From: Roseateles toxinivorans
Lineage (GTDB): Bacteria; Pseudomonadota; Gammaproteobacteria; Burkholderiales; Burkholderiaceae_C
Direction: 5' to 3'
Length of the DNA stretch: 64,000 nt
Assembly (NCBI RefSeq): GCF_004362525.1
Contig: NZ_SNXS01000007.1
Location: 1 to 64,000, forward strand
Numbering within the stretch: the first letter of the stretch is position 1; each line of letters begins with the position of its first letter. A program made the translations under genes and the position numbers. Positions 26,056 through 36,364 of this stretch are shown piece by piece. Under the pieces are notes generated by a model that saw nothing but the letters and a program-made list of their open reading frames with translations, was not told the origin of the DNA and made no database searches.

Positions 26056-28056
26056 ATGACGAAGCAACACGGCAACTGGGATCTGACCGCGCTGCTCAAT
26101 GCAGCCAATGCCAAACTGACACGCGCACAGCGCCATCTGTGGCTGGTGCGCCTGCTGGAATGGCTGCGCCACCCGGCACCACGCGGTGCCGAACACGAGA
26201 CCAGCCAGCCGCTGCCGCTGCTGCGCCTGCGCCACCTGCTGCAGATGCTGGAGCGCAACCCCGACAGCGCCCGGGCCGTGCGCGACATCATGACGGCCTT
26301 CTGGCGCGAGATCGACGCACTGGGCCTGTTTGCCTATGTCGGCTTTGCGCCGCGCATGGTGCTGTGGGGCGAGCTGATGCACCGCCTTCGCCAGAACCTG
26401 CTGCCCGGCACGGTGGACACCAACGACCTGGGCGAACTGTTCCATCTGCTGTTCCCGCAGCCCGAGGACGAGCAGTGGCTGCTGGCCATGGACGAAGACC
26501 TGCTGCGCCGACTGGGTCAGGTGCTGACACCGGCCGATGCGGATGGCGACGCCGACTCCCGCTGGCGCCAGCCCATGCTGGAAAGCATCACCGTGCTGGC
26601 CAGCGCCGTGCGCTCCACAGGCCTGTCGGCCCCATTGCGCCAGCGCATGAGCCCCGAGCTGATAGCGGACCAGCCCTTTGTACAGCTGGCCCGGGCCACC
26701 GAGCGCGTCACCCAGGCGCTGCAGGAGCGCGATGAGGCGGCACTCAAGCAAGACCTGCAGTACCTGCGCGCGCTGCTGGAGGCCTGCCAGCGGGCGGCAC
26801 AGAGCAGCTCCGAGCATCTGGAAGCCCATGGCATCTCGGTCGACATCGTGTTCGAGATCGATCAGCTGGTGCGACGCTGCCAGCGCATCGAGGCCCTGCT
26901 CGACTGCCTGGTCTCCGACACCCCGCAGCAGGAGCTGGCCCGCCTGGCCGCCGATCTGGTGCGCGTGGTCCATGAGCAGCGCAGCCTGAGCAGCCTGTTC
27001 GCCCAGCACTACTCGATGCTGGCGCGCAAGGTGGCCGAACGCAGCGCCGCCACCGGCGAGCACTACATCACCCGCAATGCCGCCGAGTACCGGGACATGC
27101 TCCTGCGCGCGGCCGGCGGCGGTGGCGCGATTGCCATCACCACATTCGTCAAGTTCGCCCTGATGGCGCTCACGCTGTCTGCCTTCTGGGCGGGCTTCTG
27201 GGCCGGCGTCAACTATGCCGCCTGTTTCGTGCTGATCCATGTGCTGCACTGGACGGTGGCGACCAAGCAGCCGGCGATGACGGCGCCGGCGATGGCGCAC
27301 AAGCTCAAGAGCATCGACCAGGAGGCCGAGCTGGAGGACTTTGTCGATGAGGTGGCCCATCTGCTGCGCTCGCAGTTCGCCGGCATCGTCGGCAATCTCG
27401 CGATGGTGATACCGGTCGTGCTGGCCGGCCAGGGTCTGGGTTGGCTGCTGTTGGGCGCGCCCCTGGTCGGCAAGCATGACGCCGAGCATGTGCTGGAGAC
27501 CCTGCATCTGCTGGGGCCGACGCTGTTCTTCTCGGCCTTCACCGGCGTGCTGCTGTTCGCCAGCAGCCTGATCGCAGGCTGGGCCGAGAACTGGTTCGTG
27601 TTCCACCGGCTGGACAGCGCGATTGCCTGGAACCCCAGCCTGGTTGCCCGTCTGGGCGAGGCCCGTGCCCAGCGTTGGGCCCTGTGGTGGCGCAACAATA
27701 TCTCGGGCCTGGCGGCCAATATCTCGCTGGGCTTCCTGCTGGGCCTGGTGCCGGTGCTGCTGGCCTTCTTCGGCCTTGGCATCGAGGTCAGGCACGTGAC
27801 CCTGTCCACCGGTCAGCTGGCCGCGGCGGTGGGCGCACTCGGCATCGATGTGTTCCGGCACAGCGCCTTCTGGTGGTGCCTGGCCAGCATTCCGTTCATA
27901 GGCCTGCTGAACCTGGGCGTCAGCTTCTGGCTGGCCCTGAAGGTCGCGCTGCGCTCCCGCGGCGTCAAGCTGGCCGACCGGGCCCGGCTGCGCGGCGCGA
28001 TCTGGCGGCGGCTGCGCACCGCGCCAAGAAGCTTCGTGCTGCCGCCGAAATCCTGA
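26056..28056 (+). CDS. Gcr-like 'site-specific recombinase' family membrane protein
   Basis: A 666-residue protein of the family annotated from Neisseria gonorrhoeae Gcr. The N-terminal 340 residues are helical and soluble (WLRHPAPRG, EIDQLVRRCQRIEALL), and the C-terminal half has several membrane helices (FALMALTLSAFWAGFWAGV, ISLGFLLGLVPVLLAFFG). No serine or tyrosine recombinase catalytic motif is visible, so the recombinase name is historical; a membrane role is as likely. It is common in Betaproteobacteria and follows apaG by 16 bp. Confidence 0.85.
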   Translation: MTKQHGNWDLTALLNAANAKLTRAQRHLWLVRLLEWLRHPAPRGAEHETSQPLPLLRLRHLLQMLERNPDSARAVRDIMTAFWREIDALGLFAYVGFAPRMVLWGELMHRLRQNLLPGTVDTNDLGELFHLLFPQPEDEQWLLAMDEDLLRRLGQVLTPADADGDADSRWRQPMLESITVLASAVRSTGLSAPLRQRMSPELIADQPFVQLARATERVTQALQERDEAALKQDLQYLRALLEACQRAAQSSSEHLEAHGISVDIVFEIDQLVRRCQRIEALLDCLVSDTPQQELARLAADLVRVVHEQRSLSSLFAQHYSMLARKVAERSAATGEHYITRNAAEYRDMLLRAAGGGGAIAITTFVKFALMALTLSAFWAGFWAGVNYAACFVLIHVLHWTVATKQPAMTAPAMAHKLKSIDQEAELEDFVDEVAHLLRSQFAGIVGNLAMVIPVVLAGQGLGWLLLGAPLVGKHDAEHVLETLHLLGPTLFFSAFTGVLLFASSLIAGWAENWFVFHRLDSAIAWNPSLVARLGEARAQRWALWWRNNISGLAANISLGFLLGLVPVLLAFFGLGIEVRHVTLSTGQLAAAVGALGIDVFRHSAFWWCLASIPFIGLLNLGVSFWLALKVALRSRGVKLADRARLRGAIWRRLRTAPRSFVLPPKS

Positions 28057-28072
28057 TCAGCAGCGGACCGAC

Positions 28073-28192
28073 CTAAGACTCGTCATGGCTCCCGGGCCGC
28101 TCGCCCTTCTTGCGGCCCGAGAACATCGTCCACCAGATGATCAGCACGAACAGCAGCAGCGCACCCAGCGCTTCCAGCAAAATCACCCACAT
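28073..28192 (-). CDS. 39-residue single-helix membrane peptide
   Basis: A short open frame: MWVILLEALGALLLFVLIIW followed by Trp, then a basic, polar tail (GRKKGERPGSHDES). One transmembrane helix fills residues 3-23 with the positive tail presumably cytoplasmic. The start codon shares the CATG at 28190-28193 with the divergent mltA start. The amphipathic layout and position between two convergent/divergent genes support a real small protein; I do not recognise its function. Confidence 0.6.
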   Translation of the reverse strand: MWVILLEALGALLLFVLIIWWTMFSGRKKGERPGSHDES

Positions 28193-29384
28193 GGCAGTCT
28201 TCTCGATCGGTCAGTTTCGGAACGGCACGGCGGCGGCGATTCTATGCCTCCTGGTGGCTTGCAGCACGACACCTGCGCCAACGCCAGCGCCAGCGCCGCC
28301 ACCTGGTGTTTCGGTACCGCCACCAGAGGAAGTGTTCAAGCCCTATCCGCCCGACTACAGCCGGCGGGAACCAGACCTGCTGCGCGAGCGCTCGCGCTGG
28401 GTGGCGGTGGACTGGAACGCGCTTCCCGGCTGGGAGCTTGACCGCGCCGGCGAGCTGTGGCCCGCCCTGCTGCGCGGTTGCGAGCGCCCTGCCGCGGGTT
28501 GGGCCTCGGTCTGCGCCCAGGCCCGGTCACTCACCGCGCCGGACGATGCCCAGGCCCGCGCCTGGCTGATGGCCCGGCTGCAGCCCTACCGGATCGAATC
28601 GATGGACGGCCAGCGCGAGGGCCTGATCACCGGCTATTACGAGCCGCTGATCACCGCCAGCCGCAGGCCCCAGGCCGGCTTTCGCACCGCCCTGCACCGC
28701 CCGCCGGCCGATCTGACCACGCGCCGGCCCTACTGGACGCGCCAGCAGCTGGAGCGCGAGACTCAGGCCCGCCAGGCCCTGCTGGGCCGCGAGATCGCCT
28801 TCATCGAAGACCCGCTGGACGCGCTGGTGCTGCAGATCCAGGGCTCGGGCCGGCTGCAGCTGACCGAGCCCGACGGCTCGCAACGCCTGGTGCGCCTGGC
28901 CTTTGCCGGCCACAACGACCAGCCCTACAGATCGGTCGGCCGTTGGCTGATCGAGCAGGGCGAGCTGCGACCCGAGGGGGCCAACTGGCCGGCGATCAAG
29001 GACTGGGCACGGCGCAATCCAGGGCGGATCAACGAGTTGCTGTGGAGCAATCCGCGAGTGGTCTTCTTCCGCGAAGAACCGCTGCACGACCCCAGCTCCG
29101 GCCCGCGCGGCGGCCAGGCCGTGCCATTGACGCCGGGCCGCTCAATCGCCGTGGACACCGCCAGCGTGCCCTACGGCACCCCGGTCTGGCTGGACAGCAC
29201 CGAGCCACTCAGCAACACCCCGCTGCGCCGCCTGGTGATGGCCCAGGACACCGGCAGCGCCATCACCGGCGCGGTGCGCGCCGACTTCTTCTGGGGCTGG
29301 GGCAGCACGGCGGAGCAGCAGGCAGGCCGCATGAAGCAGGGCCTGCGCATGTGGGCGCTGTGGCCGCGCGAAGGCGGCAGCTGA
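28191..29384 (+). CDS. mltA: membrane-bound lytic murein transglycosylase A
   Basis: A 397-residue lipoprotein that cleaves peptidoglycan glycan strands to 1,6-anhydro ends. The lipobox LLVAC is at about residues 21-25, followed by a Pro/Ala linker. MltA-domain motifs: EGLITGYYEPLITASR, VLQIQGSGRLQLTEPDGS, WSNPRVVFFREE, and the 3D-type segment RLVMAQDTGSAITGAVRADFFWG with the catalytic Asp. It is anchored to the outer membrane. No ribosome binding site precedes the ATG at 28191; an in-frame ATG at 28137 is less likely because it would lengthen the signal region. Confidence 0.93.
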   Translation: MAVFSIGQFRNGTAAAILCLLVACSTTPAPTPAPAPPPGVSVPPPEEVFKPYPPDYSRREPDLLRERSRWVAVDWNALPGWELDRAGELWPALLRGCERPAAGWASVCAQARSLTAPDDAQARAWLMARLQPYRIESMDGQREGLITGYYEPLITASRRPQAGFRTALHRPPADLTTRRPYWTRQQLERETQARQALLGREIAFIEDPLDALVLQIQGSGRLQLTEPDGSQRLVRLAFAGHNDQPYRSVGRWLIEQGELRPEGANWPAIKDWARRNPGRINELLWSNPRVVFFREEPLHDPSSGPRGGQAVPLTPGRSIAVDTASVPYGTPVWLDSTEPLSNTPLRRLVMAQDTGSAITGAVRADFFWGWGSTAEQQAGRMKQGLRMWALWPREGGS

Positions 29385-29543
29385 GTCGCGGCCCGAGCGC
29401 TCGTTCACTGCTTGACATATGCAGTCCAGCCTGCGGCCTTGGCCGTTTATCGCGCTAGTCCGCACTCTGTCGCATGTGGCTGGGGCATCGCCAGCGGTGT
29501 TCCTAAAGTTCGCTGCCTCAACCCACCCGAACGGAGATCCCTC

Positions 29544-29951
29544 ATGCACACCACCACCTCATCGCTGTCGCTGACACGCACGCTCAAGCGCGCAGCCATG
29601 CCCATCGCCCTGTTGCTTGCCGCCGTCAGTGGCACCGCCCAGGCCGACACCGCGATCAAGACCCTGCCCACCGTGACCCTGCAAGGCAGCGCGAGCCTGA
29701 GGGCCACCTGTCCGCAAGCTGCTGAGGTGCTGCAGGAGGCGCTTGAAAGCACCGTGCACCGCCTGCGCGAAGAGGGTGTGATGCAGGTGCGCTTCACCTT
29801 GGTCGGCCAGCAGATCAGCGACGTGCAGGCTACCGCAGGGCCGGCGCGCTACCGTGCCCGCGTGCGCACGGCCGTGGCCGATCTGAAATGCCAGGGCCAG
29901 AGCCAGGTGGCCCAGCAGCATCAGTTCGCGATCAACTTCTCGGACAGCTGA
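29544..29951 (+). CDS. secreted protein of unknown function
   Basis: A 135-residue protein: a signal peptide (RAAMPIALLLAAVSGTAQA) and a mature part of about 95 residues with two cysteines (LRATCPQAAEV, VADLKCQGQS), likely to form a disulfide in the periplasm. The region VMQVRFTLVGQQISDVQAT resembles the TonB C-terminal fold in pattern, but too weakly to name. GGAG lies 7 nt before the ATG. No functional partner is evident. Confidence 0.72.
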   Translation: MHTTTSSLSLTRTLKRAAMPIALLLAAVSGTAQADTAIKTLPTVTLQGSASLRATCPQAAEVLQEALESTVHRLREEGVMQVRFTLVGQQISDVQATAGPARYRARVRTAVADLKCQGQSQVAQQHQFAINFSDS

Positions 29952-30018
29952 TGAGTCCTTGTGCGCGGTGCCGCTATGCTTGGGCAGCGGCACCGCGCAG
30001 CACAAAGGCTCGTCTCCC

Positions 30019-30753
30019 ATGCATTCCGACCGTGAACCGATCAAGGCCCTGATATTCGATGTGTTCGGCACGCTGGTCGACTGGCGCAGCTCGATCGCGC
30101 GCGAGGCAAGGCAAGCCCTGACCCCGCTGGGCATCACCATCGACTGGGCGGCCTTTGCCGACGCCTGGCGCGACGAATACCAGCCGGCCATGGAAGAGGT
30201 GCGCAGCGGCCGCATCGCCTTCGGCAAGCTCGACGGCCTGCACCGGCGCAACCTTGATGTGGTGCTGGCTCGCATGGGCCTGGGTGAGCGGGTCGATGAG
30301 ACCACCCGCGTCGCCCTGAACCTGGCCTGGCACCGGCTCGATGCCTGGCCCGACGTGCCCGCGGCCCTGGCCCTGCTGCGCCAGCGCTATCTGCTGGCGC
30401 CCTGCTCCAACGGCAATATCTCGCTGATGGTCGATCTGGCCCGGCGCAACGGACTGCTGTGGGATGCCATCCTCGGCGCCGAACTGGCCCGTGACTACAA
30501 GCCCAAGCCAGTGGTCTATCTCAGCGCCGTGTCGGCCTTCGATCTGCGGCCCGAACAGGTGATGATGGTGGCCGCCCATTCGTCCGATCTGGCCGCGGCG
30601 GCACAGGCCGGCCTGCGCACGGCTTTCATCGCCCGGCCCGACGAGCGCGGGCCCGGCCTGGGCGAATCGGTGCCGACGGTGACCGTCGATCGGCAGGCAG
30701 CCGATCTGGCGGCGCTGGCCGGGATGCTAGGCTGTGTACCCCTCAGTGCCTGA
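30019..30753 (+). CDS. haloacid dehalogenase, type II
   Basis: A 244-residue HAD-superfamily hydrolase of the L-2-haloacid dehalogenase type. The nucleophile Asp14 lies in ALIFDVFGTLVDWRSS; CSNGNISLM, the Lys in DYKPKPVVY and the VAAHSSDLAAAAQAGLRTAF motif complete the site. Such enzymes hydrolyse C-halogen bonds of short 2-halo acids, though many family members have other small-molecule substrates. The ATG before HSDREPIK is used. Confidence 0.88.
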   Translation: MHSDREPIKALIFDVFGTLVDWRSSIAREARQALTPLGITIDWAAFADAWRDEYQPAMEEVRSGRIAFGKLDGLHRRNLDVVLARMGLGERVDETTRVALNLAWHRLDAWPDVPAALALLRQRYLLAPCSNGNISLMVDLARRNGLLWDAILGAELARDYKPKPVVYLSAVSAFDLRPEQVMMVAAHSSDLAAAAQAGLRTAFIARPDERGPGLGESVPTVTVDRQAADLAALAGMLGCVPLSA

Positions 30754-31000
30754 CACCCCCCCCTTGAAACTCCAGCACCAGCACGCCGGCCGCAACATCT
30801 TCATCAGCCCCGGCTCCGACGCCGGCTACGCCCCGGGCAGCTTTGTGATCTGCGCCATCGGCGGCGGCGCCGAGGGCTGGTCCATCAGCCATATCGGGCC
30901 CAACGGCCGCGGGCAGGATCTGGGCGAGGAGTACTTCTTCGCCACGCCCGAGGAGGCGCTGGAGTTCACGAAGGAGTTGATCGAGATGTTGCCTGGTTGA
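30734..31000 (+). CDS. small conserved-looking protein, function unknown
   Basis: An 88-residue protein starting at GTG 30734, overlapping the dehalogenase gene by 20 bp (TTG at 30764 is an alternative). It has an aromatic/glycine core (FISPGSDAGYAPGSFVICAI, GWSISHIGPNGRGQDLGEEY) and an acidic helix at the end (TPEEALEFTKELIEML). There is no signal peptide or membrane helix. I do not recognise the family. Confidence 0.6.
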   Translation: MYPSVPDTPPLKLQHQHAGRNIFISPGSDAGYAPGSFVICAIGGGAEGWSISHIGPNGRGQDLGEEYFFATPEEALEFTKELIEMLPG

Positions 31001-31006
31001 TTTGCC

Positions 31007-31060
31007 CCCGGATTGCATCCGGGCCACGGGACGCAGGTAGCCCGGATGCAATCCGGGAGG

Positions 31061-31066
<6 letters not shown>
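31007..31066. repeat. REP-like palindromic element between convergent genes
   Basis: An 18-bp perfect inverted repeat, CCCGGATTGCATCCGGGC (31007-31024) against its complement at 31040-31057, with a 15-bp loop. The right arm nests in a second palindrome closed by AGGTAGCC/GGCTACCT (31035-31042, 31059-31066). GTAGCCCGGATGCAATCCGGG-type units are known as repetitive extragenic elements in proteobacteria. It can serve as a bidirectional terminator for the small gene and the ABC operon. Confidence 0.65.
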
Positions 31067-31824
<758 letters not shown>

Positions 31825-31837
<13 letters not shown>

Positions 31838-32664
31838 TCCTGCTGGCGGTCCAGCGTCGGCAGCGGATGGCGGGCCGCGCCCAGCACCGGCAGGCAGTTC
31901 AGCAGGCCTCGGGTATAGGGATGTTTCGCCTGGTGCAGGTCCCTGGCCAGCACCTCCTCGACCACGCGGCCGGCATACATCACCAGGATGCGGTCGCAGA
32001 AACTGGACACCAGGCGCAGGTCGTGCGAGACAAAGATCAGGCCCATGCCGCGCTCGGCGACGAGCTTGTCGAGGATGGCCAGCACCTGCAGTTGCACGGT
32101 GACGTCCAGGGCCGAGGTCGGCTCGTCGGCGATCAGCAGCTCCGGATCAGCGATCAGCATCATCGCGATCATCGCCCGCTGGCCCATGCCGCCGGAGACC
32201 TCATGCGGGTAGAGCTTGAACACGCGCGCCGGGTCCTCGATGCTGACCGCGGCCAGGGCCGCCAGGGCCTTGGCGCGGGCTTCCGCGCCGGACACCCGGG
32301 CATGGGCCTGCAGGGTCTCGACGATCTGGTCGCCGATGCTCATCACCGGATTCAGCGAGTACTTCGGATCCTGCAACACCATCGCAATGCGCCCGCCGCG
32401 CAGCTCACGCCGCTCCTGCGCCGAGCAGCCCAGCAGGTCCGTGCCCTTGAAGGCCAGCCGCTTGGCGCTGATCTGCGCCTCGGCGGCCGACAGGCCCAGG
32501 ATGGCCCGGCCGGTCTGCGACTTGCCGGAACCCGATTCGCCGACGATGCCCAGCCGCTCGCGGCCCAGGGTGAAGGACACGCCGCGCACCGCTTCAAACA
32601 GGCCACCGTCGCGATTCGGGAAGCTGACGCGCAGGTCATCGACGACCAGCAAGGGCTCGCTCAT
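31825..32664 (-). CDS. dipeptide ABC transporter ATPase, DppD-like
   Basis: A 279-residue ATPase, partner of the DppF-like one. Walker A GESGSGKSQTG, Q-loop VLQDPKYSLNPVMSIG, signature VSGGMGQRAMIAMML, Walker B LLIADEPTSALD. The C-terminus KHPYTRGLLNCLP is the usual OppD/DppD tail region that follows the ATPase core, but it lacks the four-Cys iron-sulfur motif seen in many DppD proteins. The ATG overlaps the permease stop. Confidence 0.93.
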
Positions 32665-33572
32665 TTCGTGCCCTTCGGATCAAGCGCATCGCGCAGGCCG
32701 TCGCCCAGCAGATTGAAGGCCAGGCTGACAACGAAGATCGCCAGGCCCGGCCCGGCGGCCACCCACCATTGGTCCAGCACATAGGCGCGGCCGGCGGCGA
32801 TCATCGCGCCCCACTCGGGGCTGGGCGGCTGCGCACCCAGGCCCAGAAAGCCCAGGCCGGCGGCGGTGAGGATGATGCCGGCCATGTCCAGCGTCACGCG
32901 CACGATCACCGAGGACACGCACAGCGGCATGATGTGGCGCAGCACGATGCGCCAGGGCGAGGCCCCGATCAGCTGCACGGCGGCGATGTAGTCGGTCTGC
33001 CGAATCGTCAGGGTCTCGGCCCGCGCGATGCGCGCGTAGGGCGGCCAGGAGGTGATGGCGATGGCCAGCACCGCGTTCTCTATGCCCGGGCCCAAGGCGG
33101 CGACAAAGGCCAGCGCCAGTATCAGCCGCGGAAAGGCCAGGAAGATGTCGGTGATGCGCATCAGCGTGGCATCGAGCAGGCCGCCCGCATAGCCGGCCAC
33201 CGTGCCGACGATCAGGCCGATGGGAGCTGCCAGCACCGCCACCAGCACGACCACGAACAGCGTGATGCGCGAGCCATGGATGAGGCGCGAAAGGATGTCG
33301 CGACCCTGGTCATCGGTGCCGAACCAGTGCGCGCTCGACGGCGGTAGCAGCCGTGTGGTCATCAGGTCGCCGACGCTGGGTGCATAGGGCGCGAGCTGAT
33401 TCGCGAAGATCGCCATCAGCACCAGGGCCAACACGATGAACAGCCCGAGCATGGCCAGGCGGTTGCGCGCGAACACCCGCCAGCCGCCATAGAAACGCCC
33501 CAGCGCGGCCTGGCGCCGCGAGGCCGGCCGGTCCGACATCAGCCACTGATGCAAGTCTGCGGTCGCCTTCAT
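32661..33572 (-). CDS. dipeptide ABC transporter permease, DppC-like
   Basis: A 303-residue inner-membrane permease with about six helices. It starts with the OppC-type N-terminal domain (FYGGWRVFARNRLAMLGLFI, HWFGTDDQGRDILSRLIHG), and the EAA loop is around RIARAETLTIRQTDYIAAVQ. The ATG before KATADLHQWL is used; the frame upstream is a shadow of dppB. It overlaps both neighbours by 4 bp. Confidence 0.94.
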   Translation of the reverse strand: MKATADLHQWLMSDRPASRRQAALGRFYGGWRVFARNRLAMLGLFIVLALVLMAIFANQLAPYAPSVGDLMTTRLLPPSSAHWFGTDDQGRDILSRLIHGSRITLFVVVLVAVLAAPIGLIVGTVAGYAGGLLDATLMRITDIFLAFPRLILALAFVAALGPGIENAVLAIAITSWPPYARIARAETLTIRQTDYIAAVQLIGASPWRIVLRHIMPLCVSSVIVRVTLDMAGIILTAAGLGFLGLGAQPPSPEWGAMIAAGRAYVLDQWWVAAGPGLAIFVVSLAFNLLGDGLRDALDPKGTK

Positions 33573-34603
33573 TTGATGCGCGTCCTCGGGTCGAGCAGCC
33601 GGTACAAGACATCGGACAGCAGATTCAGCCCGATGAAGATCGAGCCGACGATGATGGTGCCGCCCAGCACCGCATTCATGTCGGCGTTCTGCAGCGAGTT
33701 GGTGATGTAGAGCCCGAGGCCCGGCCAGGCGAACACGGTTTCGGTCAGCACCGAGCCCTCCAGCAGGCCGGCGTAGGACAGCGCGATTACCGTGACCAGC
33801 GGCACCATCGCGTTGCGCAGCGCATGGCGCCAGATGATGCGGCTCTCGCTCAGGCCCTTGGCCCGCGCCGCCACCACATACTCCTGCGCCAGTTCGTTGA
33901 GCATGAAGGAGCGCGTCATGCGGCTGATGTAGGCCAGCGAGAAGTAGCCCAGCAGCGCCCCGGGCAGTATCAGGTGCGAGAAGGCGTTTCGAAACGCTTC
34001 CCACTCACCGGCCAGGGCCGTGTCCAGCAGCATCAGACCGGTCACCGGCGTCAACGTGAACTCATAGGCCACATCGATGCGACCCGGCCCGCTGACCCAG
34101 CCCAGCTTGGCATAGAACACGACCAGGGCCATCAGGCCCAGCCAGAAGATGGGCACCGAGTAGCCGACCAGGCCCATGATGCGCACGCCCTGATCGACCA
34201 GGCCACCGCGCCGCACCGCTGCCCACACACCCAGCGGCACGCCGATGCCTGCGCCGATGACGATGCCCACGGTAGCCAGCTCCAAGGTCGCCGGGAAGGC
34301 GCGACGGATGTCCTGCATCACCGGGTTGGAGGTCAGCACCGAGGTGCCGAAGTCGCCCTGCAGCACCTTGCTGACGTAGATGTAGAACTGCTCCCACAGC
34401 GGCTTGTTCAGCCCCAGCTCCTCGCGCACGCGGGCAATCACATGCTCGGGCGCGCGGTCGCCGACGATGGCCAGCACCGGGTCGACCGGTATCACCCGGC
34501 CGATGAAGAAGGTCACCGCCAGCAGACCCAGATAGGTCAGGACGATGACCAGCAGGAAGCGGCCCAGCGCATTCAGCCGGGCGCTCAGTTGCGCTTGAGT
34601 CAC
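33569..34603 (-). CDS. dipeptide ABC transporter permease, DppB-like
   Basis: A 344-residue permease with six membrane helices. DppB/OppB-type features: GDRAPEHVIARVREELGLNK after helix 1, GDFGTSVLTSNPV, and the EAA loop EYVVAARAKGLSESRIIWRH. It would form the channel with the DppC-like protein. The start is GTG at 34603, 7 bp after the substrate-binding protein gene. Confidence 0.94.
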   Translation of the reverse strand: MTQAQLSARLNALGRFLLVIVLTYLGLLAVTFFIGRVIPVDPVLAIVGDRAPEHVIARVREELGLNKPLWEQFYIYVSKVLQGDFGTSVLTSNPVMQDIRRAFPATLELATVGIVIGAGIGVPLGVWAAVRRGGLVDQGVRIMGLVGYSVPIFWLGLMALVVFYAKLGWVSGPGRIDVAYEFTLTPVTGLMLLDTALAGEWEAFRNAFSHLILPGALLGYFSLAYISRMTRSFMLNELAQEYVVAARAKGLSESRIIWRHALRNAMVPLVTVIALSYAGLLEGSVLTETVFAWPGLGLYITNSLQNADMNAVLGGTIIVGSIFIGLNLLSDVLYRLLDPRTRIK

Positions 34604-34610
34604 CGATGTA

Positions 34611-36230
34611 TCAGCGCTTGGTGACCTTGAACATATAAGTCGAGTCCGAGGTCGGGCCGATCTTCAGGCCATCCACATTGCTGCGGTAGGCCGCCACCTC
34701 GGTCTGCTGGTACAGCATGATGAAGGGGCTGGTCTTGCGGAACTCGTCCTGGATCTCGGTGTACAGGGCCTTGCGCTTGTTGGCATCGCGCTCCAGCACC
34801 GCGGCGTCGGCCTTCTTGGTCATCTCGGGGATGGCCCAGGCATTGCGCCAGGTCAACGGCTTGCTCTTGGCGTCGTCGCTGTTGTCGGGGTTGCGGGCGA
34901 AGGTATCGGCATTGGTGTGCGGGTCCCAGTAATCGGCGCCCCACTGGCCGACATACATATCGTGGGTGCGGGCGCGGTACTTGGTCAAGGTCTGCTTGCC
35001 GTCGCCGGGAATGATCTCCATCTCGATGCCGGCGCGCTTGGCAGTCTGCTGTATCGCCTCGACGATGCCCTGCACCGGCTGGATGCTGCGCGTGTCTATG
35101 GTCACCTTGAAGCCGTTGGGCAGGCCGGCCTTGGCCAGCAACGCCTTGGCCTTGTCAACGTCCAGCTTGTAGGGCTTGACGGTGCTGGCACCCAGCAGGC
35201 CCACCGGCAGGAAGTTCTGGTGCACGACGCCGATGTTCTTGATCAGCGTGGCGCCGATCGCGTCATAGTCGACCAGCCACTTGAAGGCCTCGCGCACCTC
35301 GGGCTTGGCCAGGTTCGCGTTCTTCTGGTTCAGGCTGATGTAATAGACCGTGCCCTTGGGCGTGGAGGTGGTCAAGACGCCCTTGTTCGCGGCCAGCGCA
35401 TCCAGGTCCTGCGGGGTCAGGTTGCGCGCGATGTCGGCATCGCCCTTTTCCAGCAGCAGGCGCTGCGTGGCCGATTCTTTCACATGGCGGTAGATCACCC
35501 GGGCCAGCGCGGGCTTCGGCCCCCAGTAGTTGTCATTGCGCTCCAGCGCCACGATCTCGTTGGCACGCCACTCGCGCAGCTTCATCGGGCCCGAGCCGGC
35601 GTAGTTGGTCTTCAGCCAGGCGTAGCCCATGTCGCCGTTGACCTCCTTGCTCATCACCAGCTTCTTGTCCACGACGGCGGCGATATTGGCCGTCAGGCAG
35701 TTCAGCACGAAGCTGGGGGCATAGGTCTTGTCGGTCTCCAGCGTCAGTGTCAGCTTGCCGGTCTGCTTGACCTTGTCCGCCACGGCCGCCTTGCTCCAGC
35801 CGAACTGGGTCAGGATGAAGGCCGGGGTCTTGTCCAGCATCACCGAGCGCTGCAGCGAGAACACCACGTCCTCGGCCGTGATCGGATTGCCCGATGCGAA
35901 CTTGAGTCCGTCCTTGAGCTCGAAGCTGAAGGTCTTGCCATCGGCCGAGACCGTCCAGCTCTTGGCCAGGTCGCCGATCAGCTTGGACGGGTCGCTGACA
36001 TCGAAGCGCACCAGGCGGTCATAGGTATTGCCCATGATCTCGCCGCCGGAAATCTCGAACACCTCGGCCGGATCGACCGAGATGATGTCGTCGAAGGCGA
36101 AGGCCACCACCAGGGTGTCCTTGGGCGTGGCGGCCAGCGCCGGATTCAGGCCGTAGGCGGCGAACAGGCTGGCGGCAAGCACGGTGCCGGCGGCGCGGCG
36201 GGTGATGGCAGAGGTCTTGGCGAACGTCAT
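34611..36230 (-). CDS. periplasmic peptide-binding protein, DppA/OppA family
   Basis: A 539-residue solute-binding protein (family 5) with signal peptide ending ...AAYGLNPALA. It resembles nickel/dipeptide/oligopeptide binders: SWTVSADGKTFSFELKDGLKFASGNPITAEDVVFS and FLPVGLLGASTVKPYKLDV. Extended reading to 36392 is non-coding. It is first in a five-gene operon (binding protein, two permeases, two ATPases), a complete importer. Which peptide or other ligand is bound cannot be told. Confidence 0.93.
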   Translation of the reverse strand: MTFAKTSAITRRAAGTVLAASLFAAYGLNPALAATPKDTLVVAFAFDDIISVDPAEVFEISGGEIMGNTYDRLVRFDVSDPSKLIGDLAKSWTVSADGKTFSFELKDGLKFASGNPITAEDVVFSLQRSVMLDKTPAFILTQFGWSKAAVADKVKQTGKLTLTLETDKTYAPSFVLNCLTANIAAVVDKKLVMSKEVNGDMGYAWLKTNYAGSGPMKLREWRANEIVALERNDNYWGPKPALARVIYRHVKESATQRLLLEKGDADIARNLTPQDLDALAANKGVLTTSTPKGTVYYISLNQKNANLAKPEVREAFKWLVDYDAIGATLIKNIGVVHQNFLPVGLLGASTVKPYKLDVDKAKALLAKAGLPNGFKVTIDTRSIQPVQGIVEAIQQTAKRAGIEMEIIPGDGKQTLTKYRARTHDMYVGQWGADYWDPHTNADTFARNPDNSDDAKSKPLTWRNAWAIPEMTKKADAAVLERDANKRKALYTEIQDEFRKTSPFIMLYQQTEVAAYRSNVDGLKIGPTSDSTYMFKVTKR

Positions 36231-36364
36231 GGGCGGCTCCTCGTTGGCGGTGCCGCCGATTGTGGCACCACGGCGGCGCCGTCCCGTGCGAGAAAGCCCG
36301 GGGTCAGGCCATGCCCATGATTCCAAATCACGGGCAGGCCATAGACGCCGGGTATGGGTGCCCG

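Noticed and set aside
26056..28056. Gcr-like gene as an active site-specific recombinase or mobile element
   Set aside because: No serine or tyrosine recombinase motif is visible, there are membrane helices, and no inverted repeats or attachment sites flank it.
29403..29460. TTGACA box at about 29413 as promoter of the secreted protein gene
   Set aside because: No -10 box occurs at 16-18 bp; the nearest AT-rich hexamer is about 27 bp away, so I do not call a promoter.
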